The position numbers were made by a program, and so were the translations under genes. Below, piece after piece: positions 1-12,098 of a stretch of DNA of 64,000 nucleotides (its first letter is position 1; each line of letters opens with the position of its first letter). The stretch is from Choanephora cucurbitarum (Eukaryota; Mucoromycota; Mucoromycetes; Mucorales; Choanephoraceae). A model generated the notes under the pieces. It searched no databases. It had not been told where the DNA came from and saw only the letters and a list, made by a program, of their open reading frames with translations. The stretch is from positions 434,001-498,000 of the forward strand of contig JAIWNI010000002.1 of NCBI GenBank assembly GCA_025331435.1, written 5' to 3'.

Positions 1-118
1 CAACCAAAGTTAGTTCAACTGCTTTCGTTTAAACTCAGCTATAAAAGATACTTTTCATTTTACTCGTCTCTTCTATTTCTTTTTCGTTACATTTTTTTTT
101 TGGTGTCTTGACTATACC

Positions 119-1346
119 ATGGCAACACTTGCAAATTCGCCAGCCAAACAACATTGGGATTACTTTCTTAGTGGGATTGAACAAGCTTCTGCTTGGCCAA
201 AGACCTTCATTTTGTTTTATAGGTAACAAAAAAAAAGAAACAACAAGACTAGGTACGTGTCAAGTGAATGACTCAACTTCCTTTTTTCCTTGGCACATTT
301 TATAGCTCATCAAGTATTCAAAGGGCTATGTTGACTACTTTTGTTCTGAACGGTTTCCTTTTCTTGGGTGGTCAGTTTTTCTTGGAAACATTCTATCCTC
401 ATTCCAGATTGCTGGGATGCTCTTATGTGGTAAAGTCTTACAAAAACAAGCTTTTATCTCCCCTTTCTCCTTTTTTGTAACTTATGTTTTTATATATCAG
501 ACTCTGCTAGGTGTACCGACTTATTTTATATTGCTAGTAGTCAACGGTAAGTTCTTTGGTAGAGTAGCTGAGAAATCCTATCAAATTCAGGCACAACAGA
601 CTCAACAAAAGGCTGCATCCACCAATGTGATCTCGAGCATGGCATCTACTGTCTTGACTACTTTGCTCTATATTAACTGTGGTGTCTTTGCCAATCTCTT
701 GAGCAAAGTTCCTTATGTTGGCACTCTTTTATCATTTTTTATGAACTGTTTCATCTTTTCATATTACTGCTTTGAGTAAGTCTACTTTAAGGAGCAAAAG
801 AGAAAGATTGACTGACTCTTTTTTTTATAAGGTACCAATGGGTCTATAAGACATGGACAATTGAGAAAAGATTATCTTATATGGAAGCTCATTGGGCCTT
901 CTTTTTAGGATTTGGTAAATAAGTATACAAGGGGAGGAAGCGTTGTCAATCATGAGTTGACTTTTTCTTCAATAGGTTTCCCAGCTACAACTATGACCTT
1001 TTTCTTATCTTTCCTTCGCTCAGGTGCTATTTTTGCACTTGTTTACCCCTTTGTAAGTGATAGTTAGACAAAAAAAAAGATAGAAGGAATATTGACTGAT
1101 ATCATTATGGGTTAGTTTATTATTATGGCCATGATTGCTGTTCCTAAGGCAATTACTCCTTATGCACAAACAATGCCATCTGGTAGAAAAGCACAGGTTG
1201 AATGGGTATTACCTAACCGACTTCCTGTGTTCTATCCTGTTCGCAAATTGAATGATGTTGTCATCACATTGATTCGTTTAGTAGGTGGTGTGCATGCTGA
1301 ATCTATTATGACAGAGAAGAAGAAGGCCAGCTTAAAACAAGAATAA
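119..1346 (+). CDS. EI24-domain multispanning membrane protein
   Basis: Six exons (119-222, 306-429, 501-775, 832-914, 976-1052, 1116-1346) joined at GT-AG sites give 297 residues with every phase matching. The protein is rich in hydrophobic stretches. Useful landmarks are HWAFFLGFGFPATTM in exons 4-5 and the run after FALVYPF, which resemble the EI24 (etoposide-induced 2.4) family, including the fungal RRT8/LDS-like branch. Such proteins sit in ER, lipid-droplet or spore-wall-associated membranes, and their biochemical role in fungi is poorly defined. I chose the ATG at 119 because it opens an N-terminus (MATLANSPAKQHWDYF) that runs straight into the first donor site. The family call rests on remembered similarity; the gene structure is firmer than the function. 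Confidence 0.65.
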
Positions 1347-2888
1347 GCAATTTGTCTTCTATTTTTATTTTTGAGGGGCTAACAGAGATTTGTATTTTAA
1401 GTGTGAATAAAAACGTTGATTAGCTATTCTTTACTTGATATGACAAACAACTACAATTGTGTTAGACATAAGAAGAAAGAGGAGGAGTGATGCTGAGTAA
1501 GATAAGGCATTCACTTTTGTCATTTGATAGCTCTCTCTCTCTCTCTCTTTTTCTATTGATTGTGTATATTGTTGGTTAATACCTTAATCAGTTAACAGTA
1601 AGCTATTTGACGACATATTCAAGTATATAGTCTAGACACCAAGTACAAACTTGATTTTCTTTGGGATAGGTTTAAGATCTAAGCTCATCATCATAAAAAC
1701 ATGTCACCCAATCACTGAGCTTGATTTGTTTTTGAAACCAATCTTTTTCTCGAGAAAAGCTCATAAAGAGAATGTCTTTCTCTCTCTTCTAGTGGTTCCA
1801 TCATAAACAAAAGGTGTGGCTATCTTTGGTTAGAAACAAAAAAGGAGAGAACGAGACCTTGACACTTCTCTATCATCTTTAAAAAGAGAGAGACTTTATA
1901 GATTCCCCACACAACAATTGCCGTATTTCTTCTAAATTCCCAAATTTAGAAAGAGTATGAGACAAAGACATGTAACATCTCATTGGTTTTGACTGATTCT
2001 GTTGTCTTCCAGGGGCTAGGGAAAAAAAAAAGAGGGGACACTGACGAAAGAGAACATAGAACCCTATAAACCAACAGGAACCAAGAACCATAAAAATGAT
2101 AGATAATGCCCTCAAATGAAAAAAGAAATCAAAGAGCACAGTCAGATGAAGATAAGATTATCACTGTTAAACACCGGTTGAACTCAGTCTCAAAAATAAA
2201 TTATATCAGTAGATAGACAGAACTTTTAATTTCCATGTATACACATCTTCTTTATTTTCTCTCTCTCTTTCTCTTCTGACACAATACATTTTTTGGATGA
2301 CTAAATAAAGAAAAAAATAGAGTAAGAAAGCAGCTTCTCTTTTTCTTATTTACTCAGACAATGGAAAAATGAATGCATGAAAAAAAATCAGTAAGATAAA
2401 TGGCGGATAATGGCGGGTAAATTACCAAAGAAACATTCTTTGATAAGATATAGACTTATGCCTCATACGTAATCTCTGTCTTGTCTGTCTTGTCTATATT
2501 TCTATTTTGAGCAATTCTATGTCGTACAGATCTTGATTTTAAATTAACAAAAAAAAGTTCTACAATCATAGTTGTGATGATCAAAACTAGTTGACAAAAT
2601 AGCCAGAACCAAATAGCTTCCTAATTACTCAAGTAAGTAAACTTCTTCTTGTTTTGCAAATAAGAGAAAGTTGTGCGCATCTGGTTTTTTTTTCAACTTT
2701 ATCTGTAAACCTTAGAACCGATATGGCAAACTTATGTTACACTGTTCACACGCAGAATTTTGGAATTTCGGAGTTATTCATGTCAAATGTATGTGGAGAC
2801 AGATTTTCATAGGTTTGATTATGTCTGAAGCATTACTAAAATAATTAATTTTGGTCCTTTTTAGTTCAAGCAGGAAAAAAAGAAAAAG
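1347..2888. other. Intergenic, no gene seen
   Basis: AT-rich spacer between the EI24-type gene and the amino-acid transporter. It holds a (CT)9 microsatellite at 1531-1548 and several A/T homopolymers. The open frames here, for example 1879-2139 on the minus strand, lack family resemblance and sit in low-complexity sequence. Confidence 0.5.
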
Positions 2889-2896
2889 TATATAAA
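2889..2896 (+). promoter_or_regulatory. TATA box of the amino-acid transporter gene
   Basis: TATATAAA lies 53 bp upstream of the ATG at 2949 in an AT-rich leader. TATA elements at similar distances occur upstream of the ferric reductase and CAP genes in this window, which supports it as a core promoter signal. Confidence 0.5.
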
Positions 2897-2948
2897 GGGA
2901 CAGAAGATCTCGAGAAAAAAAAACAGCTTGTCCGCCTCTTCCTTTATT

Positions 2949-4430
2949 ATGTCTAATACAGATTCAGTTCGTCCTCCTATTTCACAAGAAAAGAGCGGCT
3001 ATAGTGTGCGTCAAATAAACAACTCTGACAAACATGAAATAGCAATGCCTCATCAGGAAGATGTATATATTCAACATAATAAAGAGGCGTCAAGTATTAT
3101 CACTTATGATGAAGAACAAATCGAGCATGCTCCTGAAGGAACTGCTGGTCCTCTGAAAGCACTTTACATGCTTTTGAAATCATTTATCGGTACTGGTGTC
3201 ATTTTCTTACCAGGATCGTAAGTCTTGATTTGTTTTTTGTTCTTTTTTTTTCTTTTGCTGACCTGCTTTCTTAGATTTGTAAATGGTGGTCTGATTGTCT
3301 CTACTGCTCTTATGGTTGTCATTGCCATCATCTGTACATATTCATTTCACGCCCTTGTTCAAAGTCAACGTACTGTTGGTGGCTCTTATGGAAATGTCGC
3401 TCAAGTCCTATATGGCCGTTGGATGAGATACTTTATTGATTTCTCCCTCTGTCTGTCACAGATGGGCTTTGTCTCTTCTTATTTCATCTTTATCTCTTCT
3501 AACATTGGCGTGGCTGTGAGGTCTTTGAATGACGGTTATGAGCCCTTTGATAGCAAATACTACATCTGGCTTATTTTGTTGATCATTGCTCCCTTTACTT
3601 GGGCCAGAAAACTCAACAAGCTTGCTCCCCTTGTTGCTCTCGCTGAAATCTTCATTGCCTTCGGTCTTATCTGTGTTGTCTATTTCAGTTCTCGAGAGAT
3701 CTCTCAATCTGGTTTGGGCCCTGGTATCGTTATGGCCAACTCAAAGGACTTTGCTCTCATGATTGGTACTGCTGTCTTTGCCTTTGAAGGTATCGGTATG
3801 GTGGTACCTGTAGTTGAAGCTATGAAGGAGCCCGAAAAGTTTCCTCGTGTCCTTAACTTGGGTATGATCATCTCTACTGTGGTCTTTACCTTTATTGGTT
3901 TGATTGGCTATCTTGCTTATGGTGAAAACACAGCTTCTAATGTGGTAACCAATTTCCCTGCTGAACCGCTCTCGGTGGCTGTTCAGATCTTGTATGCTGT
4001 GGCCATCATCTCCAGTGCTCCCTTTATGCTGTATCCTGCTGTCACAATTACCGAAAGGGGCTTGTATGGTCCTAACCAAAGTGGTCGTATTAGCTGGCGT
4101 TATAAATGGATGAAAAACTTCACTCGTTCTTTGATCCCTGTTGTTTGTGCCTGTGTCAGTTTTGGTGTAGGCGCTTCTAACTTGGATAAGTTTGTTTCCC
4201 TAGTTGGTTCAGTGGCCTGTATGCCCCTTTGCTTCATCTATCCTGGTCTGTTCCATTACAAGACAAGTCCCGGAAAATATACAAAACCTTTGGACATTGT
4301 GCTTGTTATTTTCGGTATTGCCATTTTGATTTACACGTAAGTTTTCCTTTTGGGCTTGTTTCGTTAATTAGATGCTAACTTGATTTGATTTTTTAGTCTT
4401 TATATCAATGTTAATTCTTGGATTAACTAA
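2949..4430 (+). CDS. Vacuolar amino-acid transporter, AVT3/SLC36 type
   Basis: Three exons (2949-3217, 3275-4336, 4397-4430) give 454 residues. After a polar, probably cytosolic N-terminus of about 70 residues comes the AAAP/SLC36 hallmark start of TM1, LKSFIGTGVIFLPGSFVNGG, split by intron 1. About ten further hydrophobic segments follow, with GSYGNVAQVLYG after TM2 and the FAFEGIGMVVPVVEAMKEP motif typical of AVT3/AVT4/PAT transporters. Yeast Avt3/Avt4 export neutral amino acids from the vacuole, and a vacuolar exporter is the likely role here. The ATG at 2949 was preferred to an in-frame TTG at 2928. The last exon adds only eleven residues, ending NVNSWIN. Confidence 0.88.
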
Positions 4431-7400
4431 AGTGAAACATATATCCAATTTGTACAGTTTCTTTCTATTTTTGTAGCTATCTTTGTCATTCTGCAAATAA
4501 ATGTATATAGTATTCATTCCAAGTATAGAAAAGCAGTATGCATTTTATAGGGTCCTCTTTTATTCGGATTTATAATCTATTGTCCTACAAGTAGTACTTT
4601 CTATATCAGAGGAGACATCATTTAGAACATAGAAAAAGAAGCAATTTTGTATGACCTCGGATCTATGCCTCCTTCTTACAAAAAAAAAAGAGAAGAGAAC
4701 CCGTAACTTGCCCTCTAAAAATTAGGGTCAAGTACCAGTTTAGAAAGGAAAAAGTAGCAAATTAATTGGTTATGTCTCTGTATCCCTGATCAAATCGATT
4801 GACAGAGAAAGAATATCTACCAATCAGCAAGTACACAGAGTTTCTGTAGAGAAAAGTTTTACTTCAGGACCTTTATTGTATGCCTATTAAAGCCTTTCTC
4901 TCTTACATTTGTGTGTGTGTGTGCGATCTTTCTGAGTTGATATCTTGAACTTGAAAAGCTTCTGATTTGACTGCTATCTAAAACAAAAGGGGATTTAGTC
5001 TAGTTTACTAAGGACAATAGTAACCTGACTTTTGAAACACAGATTGAACACTCCAAATAAGCATATTTCCCTTATGTAGAGCAAGATGGGTTATCTAAGC
5101 TCCTTTCTTTTAGGAGATTTTATAGTATGATTGTAGCGTGCTGAGGAAGTAAGCTTTATTTCAAGATGCTCAGCTCCTACTCTTTTTCTTCTTCTCAGAA
5201 GGTACAACAAAGTTTATACTCATATCAATTGTTGTTAAACTTTATTCTAGTTCTCACCCAAGAAAAAAACAGTAACTCATACACCAACCTAAAATAGCTG
5301 TACATACTCATTTATAGGCTATCTGAATCAGTTTCATTCATGTACAGAGAGTATATTCATTCTCGTCTGTCTTTTTGTAGAGATTAACGCTAAGTTGCCT
5401 TCAAGTGAAATGTAATTGCCTGAGAGAAATAAGGGACAAGCAAATACCAACCAATCATGACAGGTCAGTAAGAAGATGAACTTTTTTTTTTGTGATATAA
5501 ATGCACTGATTCAGCACCATATCATATACACAACCAAGAAGTGGTAAACAACTTTCCTATCGATTTATTGTTTTTGAAACAATAAGAAGTTAAAAGGTAT
5601 TTTTTAAGGCTCTTTAGTTTTTCTGAAAGAATTTGATTCACTGAAACTAATTTAGTATGAGGTTGAAACTGTATTGCATGAATTTCCCTCCTTTTTTTTG
5701 GTCATGAGTGATAAGCGGTACACCGACTTTAAATTAGTTCTGATAAGGTACACAAAGAGATTAAGCGGACTCTGGAAAAGAGTCGCTTATCTTTTGTATT
5801 ACCATAAACGATACTTTATATATGCAAACCTCGGAAGTCTGTAGATGCCCTTCAAATTGATGAGAAATTCCATTGGCTGGATTCACTTATTGTATTCCTG
5901 TAAGTTTGATTTCGAATCACTTTAATAATCAGATTTCACTGAGTGTCTGATTATTTTATACATTTCTCTCTTTTAGTCAAAATACAGCGAACCCAAAAGG
6001 AACATTCTTTTCTTTTAGATCAGGATTGGTGCAAAACATAGATTGAATAGTTTCAAGCGTAGACATATGACTTGCCAGCAATCGATGAAAAGAAAAGGAT
6101 GCTGCCTAAGTAGTTCTTTATGTGAAATGAATCTTTAATACGATAAATTTTGTAAAGATGAGTTAAGGAATCAATATTTTTATTATTAAGACCCAATAAA
6201 TTTCTTTTCACGATCTCTAAACCTAAACGGTTTATTTTTTTTTATGACTCTTAAAGCATACTTGTTACAAACACAACTAAATCACAGATCAGCCTCAAAA
6301 AATGATATACTAAAAGAGATGAATATATCAAGAGTGAAATGATTACAGAAGGTTTGCTGTCAAATTCAAAAACATCATTTGCTGTAGGTTATCAAGAATA
6401 AAACCAATGACTATCAAAGACCTAAACATGCTGATTCTACAACATGGAGTATTCTACAGTGACTCAATAGTATTTCAAAAAGTTTGGTCTTGAACAAGTA
6501 AAGTGATACAAGGTCAGAAGAATTCATGAAATCACCTAGTGCATTCTTTATTTTCGTTCTTTGTCTTACACTAAATGACAACTATTAGTCATATATTCAT
6601 TTGTCGAACTGCAATATCATTGAAATGAACAAGGTTGTACTAAAGTATTCATGAAGACATTGAGACTGATTCGTCTTTAAAACTTTGTCAGAAGTCTTTC
6701 TTTACTTCAACATGCCGCGATCGAATTCATGTTTCTCAGAAACAAGTTTTCTAAGCACAGAATAAATTGACAGGTTGTTAGATGTGCCGAGAACACTGTT
6801 TTCTTCTAGCCTTGTGATGCTCCAGACTTTTTAACGTCTCTGTTTATACGTTTCTGTCTTGATGTCTTGTTTCTCTGCTGTTATGTCTGCATTGCAAGAC
6901 AATGCAGCTGTCCTTCTTACTCTTGGCTCTAGTGATGGGGGTATCTAAAGTAACTTCCTAAAGCTTGTGCGTTTTGCAAAGATCTTCCAAGCTTTTAAAC
7001 TTGCTATTAATAAAAGAGGCTTTATCCTATTTCACTTTTACGCCGTGAGGATTCAAAGAGGCCAATTGCTTCAAACTTATGATCAAAAGAAACAAATAAG
7101 TTGATATCACTGAAATCTAGTCAGAAGCAATTGTAGCACTAGTTTCAACTTGTATTAGTTGGAGGCTCATAGTTATGACCTGAAGAATTTTCCAAAAAAG
7201 CAGGATTTGATGTTCAGGCACAAAAATTACTCAAGACAGCCGGCTAAGAAAGCACATCTCTTAGCATAAGCAAATAGAGAAAAGGTTTGGAAAGTGATTT
7301 AGATACTAGTCTTTATACTTCTTGCATAGAAGCCAGAAACACAACCAAACAGGTGAAATAGAATACTACGCGCGCTTATTTTTTTTTGTCTGAAGGTTAC

Positions 7401-8353
7401 ACTATTAAGTACAATCGCATAAAATTAGACTTTATTGTTTCTTCCCTTCCATTATTCGCCCCTTTTCCTTTATATAATGCAAGTTGAAGGATTAGCTAAT
7501 CCTTCTTTTGGATAGCAAGCAAGGTGCTGGTTATTCAGTTGTATTCTATTCATTTGTATCCAAAGAAAATTGTAAGAGAGTGTTGACCACGTCATCTTTC
7601 AGTATTTGTTTACCTCCCCTTCTTGCTCAAATTAGTAAAGTGATCAAAATAGAACCAAATAAATAGATTTCTGTTTTAACATCATTACAAAAAGTATTGA
7701 TATTATACAAAGAAAGCGTGTAAGAGTGAACACGGCTTTCTTTTTTCGATTACTCTCGAACGATAGGTACATCTCTGAAGAAACAAACAAACCCCCCCCC
7801 CCAAAATTTAGGCTTTTTCTAATAGTTTGACCAACAAGACATTGATATTTAAATAATTAACTGCCTTTTTGAGATGCATGTACTTTACGATTTCAAACAA
7901 TAAAGCTCAGCTTTATCCAATCAGAAGAAAAACTATAGATATACATTAGCAAGATCTTCATGGCCGGCGAATTAGATTACTCAACAGATATCACTTATTT
8001 CAATATAAAGCAAATATTTAATTAATCCTTCCTTATTCTGAGGGGTACTTTAGCTTCATGAAAGCTCATCTTGAACATTATTCCATTATCAAACAAAGTG
8101 TATGTAACCAATCATTGCCTTTTTTTTTTCTATGATCATGTACGAGCTATATGTAAGTTATCATTATGTAAAATCACTTTTGCTCTTCATAAAAACATTC
8201 TCTTTCTTTACTAGCATTTTTGAAAACTCCATAAGCTACAAATGACTCGTATTCCTTCTGCAAGCTAAAGAAAGCTTTGACCAATTCCAAAGAGTCTTAT
8301 GCTCTGTTTAAGAAAAGAAAAAACAGGTTGCACAAAAAGTCGCATTGCCTGTA
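4431..8353. other. Gene-poor AT-rich region
   Basis: I see no supportable gene in this 3.9-kb stretch. It holds a GT microsatellite at about 4909-4924, an 11-base C run at 7792-7802, and a hairpin at about 5763-5788 (AAGCG-GACTCT pairing with AGAGTCGCTT across a short A-rich loop, one bulge). A second short hairpin around 5920-5955 pairs AATAATCAGA with TCTGATTATT. Confidence 0.5.
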
Positions 8354-10996
8354 ATGGAAGTATGTTTTTGCTATTGTTTTTTTTAATGCAAATTTTATTT
8401 TTTCCCTCTTGTTTATTTCACCTGTCGTAATTTCTTTTTCTTTTTCTTCTTTTCTGTCGAAGAAATATGGAAAACCACAAACTTCCAGGTATAAAAAAAT
8501 AAAAAGTTTTGTGTCTCATATTCATCAAGAGACAGAGAGAGAAGAAAAAGAAGATGCTCATTCAGAATACATAGATAAATCAGATACTGTACAAGGACTT
8601 TTTGATGAGATAGAGCATTTGATAGGTACACTGGCTCATGGCAATTATGCGAATTCCACTAATACAAAGACTACTTTTCTTTAATTTTCGTAAAGCACAG
8701 ATGTACCATTCGACCAATTCGCTCATGAAGCAGAAGGACGTATTGGACGAACCTTTAATGAGTCTATAGAGCCAGAAGAAACGACGACTACAAATAAATT
8801 CGAAAGGCCTATTCTGATAGAGAGTGATAGTGACGATGTTGAAGAAGAAGAGGAGTGAGTGAACCGAATGTTTTAGAGAGAAAAAAAAAAGAAGAGATGT
8901 AATTGATGATGGCTTCTTTTCTAAATAGACAAATCGTACCGAGACAATATACTTTACTTGCATGCTCAAAGTGTAGCAGGCCTATTCCGTTAAATCAATC
9001 CAAGCTTGAAGCTATCAATATCTGTGCTAGTTGCTTAAACAAAAAGAGATCAAGATCAAAATCATTCACATTAGATGGGAACAACATGCTCCTTCAATTC
9101 GCTGATAAACTCAAGACCTCACTCGGCGCTAGCAACAGTAACCTTCTTTCACCATCAACATCAAAGCCAGTTGATCGTCGAAAAAGCATGCCTTCAATGA
9201 ATTCGGTTTATGCAGATCAAACACTCGATATTCCTACTGCTACTAGCCCTGTACCATCCAGACCCAGCAGCAGAGCATCATCGTTTTTAGAAGATGTGAA
9301 GCAGTTTTTGTCCCCTCTATCTCGAAAATCAAGTCGAAACTCATTGTTTCAGGATCAAGCACAATCACCTGTAGGACCAAAACGGTCTTCAAGTCACAGC
9401 TCTTTATTGGACGCCATTAATTTTTGCAAGCCCAAACAGAAAAGGAGTCCTACACCTTCTTACGAAAGGCGCATCATCAATATGACTAATACGCGCAGTG
9501 AGGATGAAGCGAACTGGAATCAAGAAGATACAGAAGTCTTTGGTGTTCAACAAAGATGCGCATCGGAAAGCCAATTGATTGATAAGCATGTTCCTATTCG
9601 ACGAAAACAACTCAAGCATATAGAATCAAGAGAGGACAGAATTAATATCTACAGTAAGCAGAGTCATTTGGGAAATGTTGGAAGAAAAAATAGACGAATT
9701 AACTAAAATCGTATATTAGACAACGCATATCTGGAGTGTATAGAGTTACAGACTGGTCTGGTACCTTGGATTGTAAAGCAAACTCAAAAGGGACCGCCCG
9801 ATGCTTGGTTTGGATATATGCCACCTCCGCGACAACCAAAGAAGTTCATGGGCATCTTTAAACGCAAGTCGAAGCAGGCAGATAGTCATAGTTTGCGAAC
9901 ACAGCAGCTTCAATTGGGGGATGAACTACTGAACAGAACAACACCCTTACTGAATCGTCAATATAGCAATGGCAATCTTTCTGTCTCACCAGGTTCTTAT
10001 TTTTACCCACTAGACAATGACAATGTTGATGCAGCTGAGTCTCCAATTAGCCAAGAACGACAACAGCAGCAAGATGGAGAACTTATTGATTATGGATATC
10101 CACAAGATTACCAAACAGAAGATCAGTTGGATCCTATTGAAAGATCTAATTCTGCTCAAAGATCAAAGAAATCAATTTCTCAACCAATATCAATCTTGAA
10201 AAAGACTCGATCGAGCAGACAACTCAACAATTCGCCTCAATATATTTATGATGACCCTTTGGTACCAGAAGATGATGGTTTTAGCTATGAAGGCTATGAC
10301 CCAGAGGATTATGAGCTATTTTCTTCACACGACTTGTATGATAAACTGCCTGATTATCAGGCACATCATAGGGATCTATATCTGGATTACGGCTATAAAC
10401 ACGAACATGACCGAAAATCAAACGAAAGGAAAGCCAGCTTTCACGATCCCAATTATTCAGATTCACGCTCTTTGCAGAGGAGATCTAGTCAGCGATCTAT
10501 GCAATACTACGACGGCCTGTATCATAGGAACACTCAGCCCCCTCCCCCACTGTATCATGGCGATGAAGAGGACTTTTATGAAAGATTTGATTACAGCGAT
10601 CTGTCTCCGAGTAGAATGACAAGAAGAAGAAGAAAAAGCAGTCTTTATGGCAGGCAGATGCCTAGAAAAGACCATTATTACGATGAAGATCAAGATGAAG
10701 CTGAACAGCATGGAGGATATGCCCCTTATTCGATGGATCATGCGCCTGTAGAGTACCAAAGGCCTCAGAGTAGATCAACACAGCTAAGGAGTAGACCACA
10801 GTTTTCTAAACGCTATGACTTGCCTGCTCGGTCAAATTCGTATATGTCAGACGATTGGGATACTACCTTAGACGATTTGTGTCATTTGTTTCCTCGATTG
10901 GATAGGCGTTATGTAGATGATTTCCTGAGATCTGCTCGAGGGGATTTTTATGTGGCTAAGAATATGATACTGGATATGATCATGAAGATGCCATGA
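8354..10996 (+). CDS. Unrecognised protein with zinc knuckle and C-terminal CUE domain
   Basis: Five exons (8354-8359, 8463-8625, 8701-8854, 8929-9653, 9720-10996) give 774 residues in frame. Exon 1 encodes only Met-Glu before a GTATGT donor, so the start is the least certain part. The last intron removes the in-frame TAA at 9704. Around residues 105-140 there is a C-x2-C...C-x2-C pair (CSKC, CASC) that could bind zinc. The middle is long, Ser/Arg/Gln/Tyr-rich and probably disordered. The last 45 residues (WDTTLDDLCHLFPRLDRRYV, then AKNMILDMI) match a ubiquitin-binding CUE domain: a hydrophobic-Phe-Pro motif followed by a C-terminal hydrophobic helix. I do not recognise the full-length family. 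A role in ubiquitin-linked regulation is inferred only from the CUE domain. Confidence 0.7.
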
Positions 10997-12098
10997 AAAC
11001 CCTTGACAGAGGAAAAGGAGGGATGTTTCATCAACCAAAATAAATTATTTATTTATCTAAACTCTCTCAATAAAAAGAGGGAATATAACATACTCTGATG
11101 TTAAAAGCGAACATTTGACAGCCAAACAACAAAGCCTTCAGAATTTCGAGATCTCTTGAAGAACTCAAGCGCCTTTGATTAGGAACCTTTTAGTGTTCTT
11201 GCTAGATAGTAAGCGATCAGAAAAACAACCTCGTTTCCATTCAAAAAATCTGTTCAGTTTTATCACTTTGTCAAAAGTGGCAAACACGAAAACAACGGTA
11301 AGTAGGTCGAAGATGGCAACAAACAACAAGTGAAGACAAGCAATAAGTGTTCGTATAACGGGAGTACCGTAAAAAAGAAGCTTTCTTCTAGTAAAAGCTA
11401 TCAAGAGTCTTGCCAAGATTCATGGTAAATTAAAAAAAAAAAGGGAGGAGGAGACAGTTATCTATAGGATTGATTTGAAGACGAGGAACGATACTTCTTC
11501 CTCAATGGGATTTAAATCATTGGATCAGAAGCATTGCCTTTGAAACTTTAGTGCGCTGCCAGAACCTATGAAGAAGCCCTCAATCTCTCAAGATAAACAA
11601 ACTGTACTTCTCTGATGGTATAAACTAGAAAGAAGTACGATCTTGGCTGGAGCCATTGAAGACACTTTTTAAGAAAAAATGATTGATGAGAGAATAAGTC
11701 ATTTTGTTGATATAGAGCTTCAAATAGATCGACTCCAATGTAAATAGAGCTAAATTAAGTGAAGCACAGTACTGATACGAGAGTTATGTATTCAATGTCT
11801 AAGACGATATCAATTCAAGGTAGTGGTATTTAACGCTCTGATTAAGAAGTAGATGTCTTATAGATTATAGCTGTAGATAAAAAACAGTTGAAGAAAAGTA
11901 GATACCATTGAATTCGAGCCTCAATGTGGCAATTGATTATGAGAGTTTATGCAAAAAAAAAACCAGTAGAATGTGAAATTTTGACCAGTCACTAAATAGC
12001 TGGATACACATGGTTGCATGAATTTCCTGATCTTTTTAGTTTCTTTTCCTTTTGCTTCTTTCGTTTTGGGACCTTTCCTCATTCTTTCATTTAGTAGG
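10997..12098. other. Intergenic, no convincing gene
   Basis: AT-rich spacer between the CUE-domain gene and VTS1. A minus-strand open frame at 11165-11416 reads rather protein-like, with one hydrophobic helix, but it lacks an ATG and has a stop directly upstream, so I do not call it. Confidence 0.45.

Noticed and set aside
3456..4079. Minus-strand frames opposite the amino-acid transporter
   Set aside because: Antisense shadows of a clearly coding plus-strand exon.
5763..5788. Hairpin considered as a structured RNA or terminator
   Set aside because: Short, bulged, isolated in a gene desert, and not a recognised fungal RNA motif.
9704..9706. TAA splitting the CUE-domain protein into two genes
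   Set aside because: A 66-nt GT-AG intron (9654-9719) removes it and both sides stay in the same frame.
11165..11416. Minus-strand 83-codon frame with a hydrophobic helix
   Set aside because: Reads protein-like but lacks an ATG, has a stop just upstream, and no flanking splice sites gave a longer gene.
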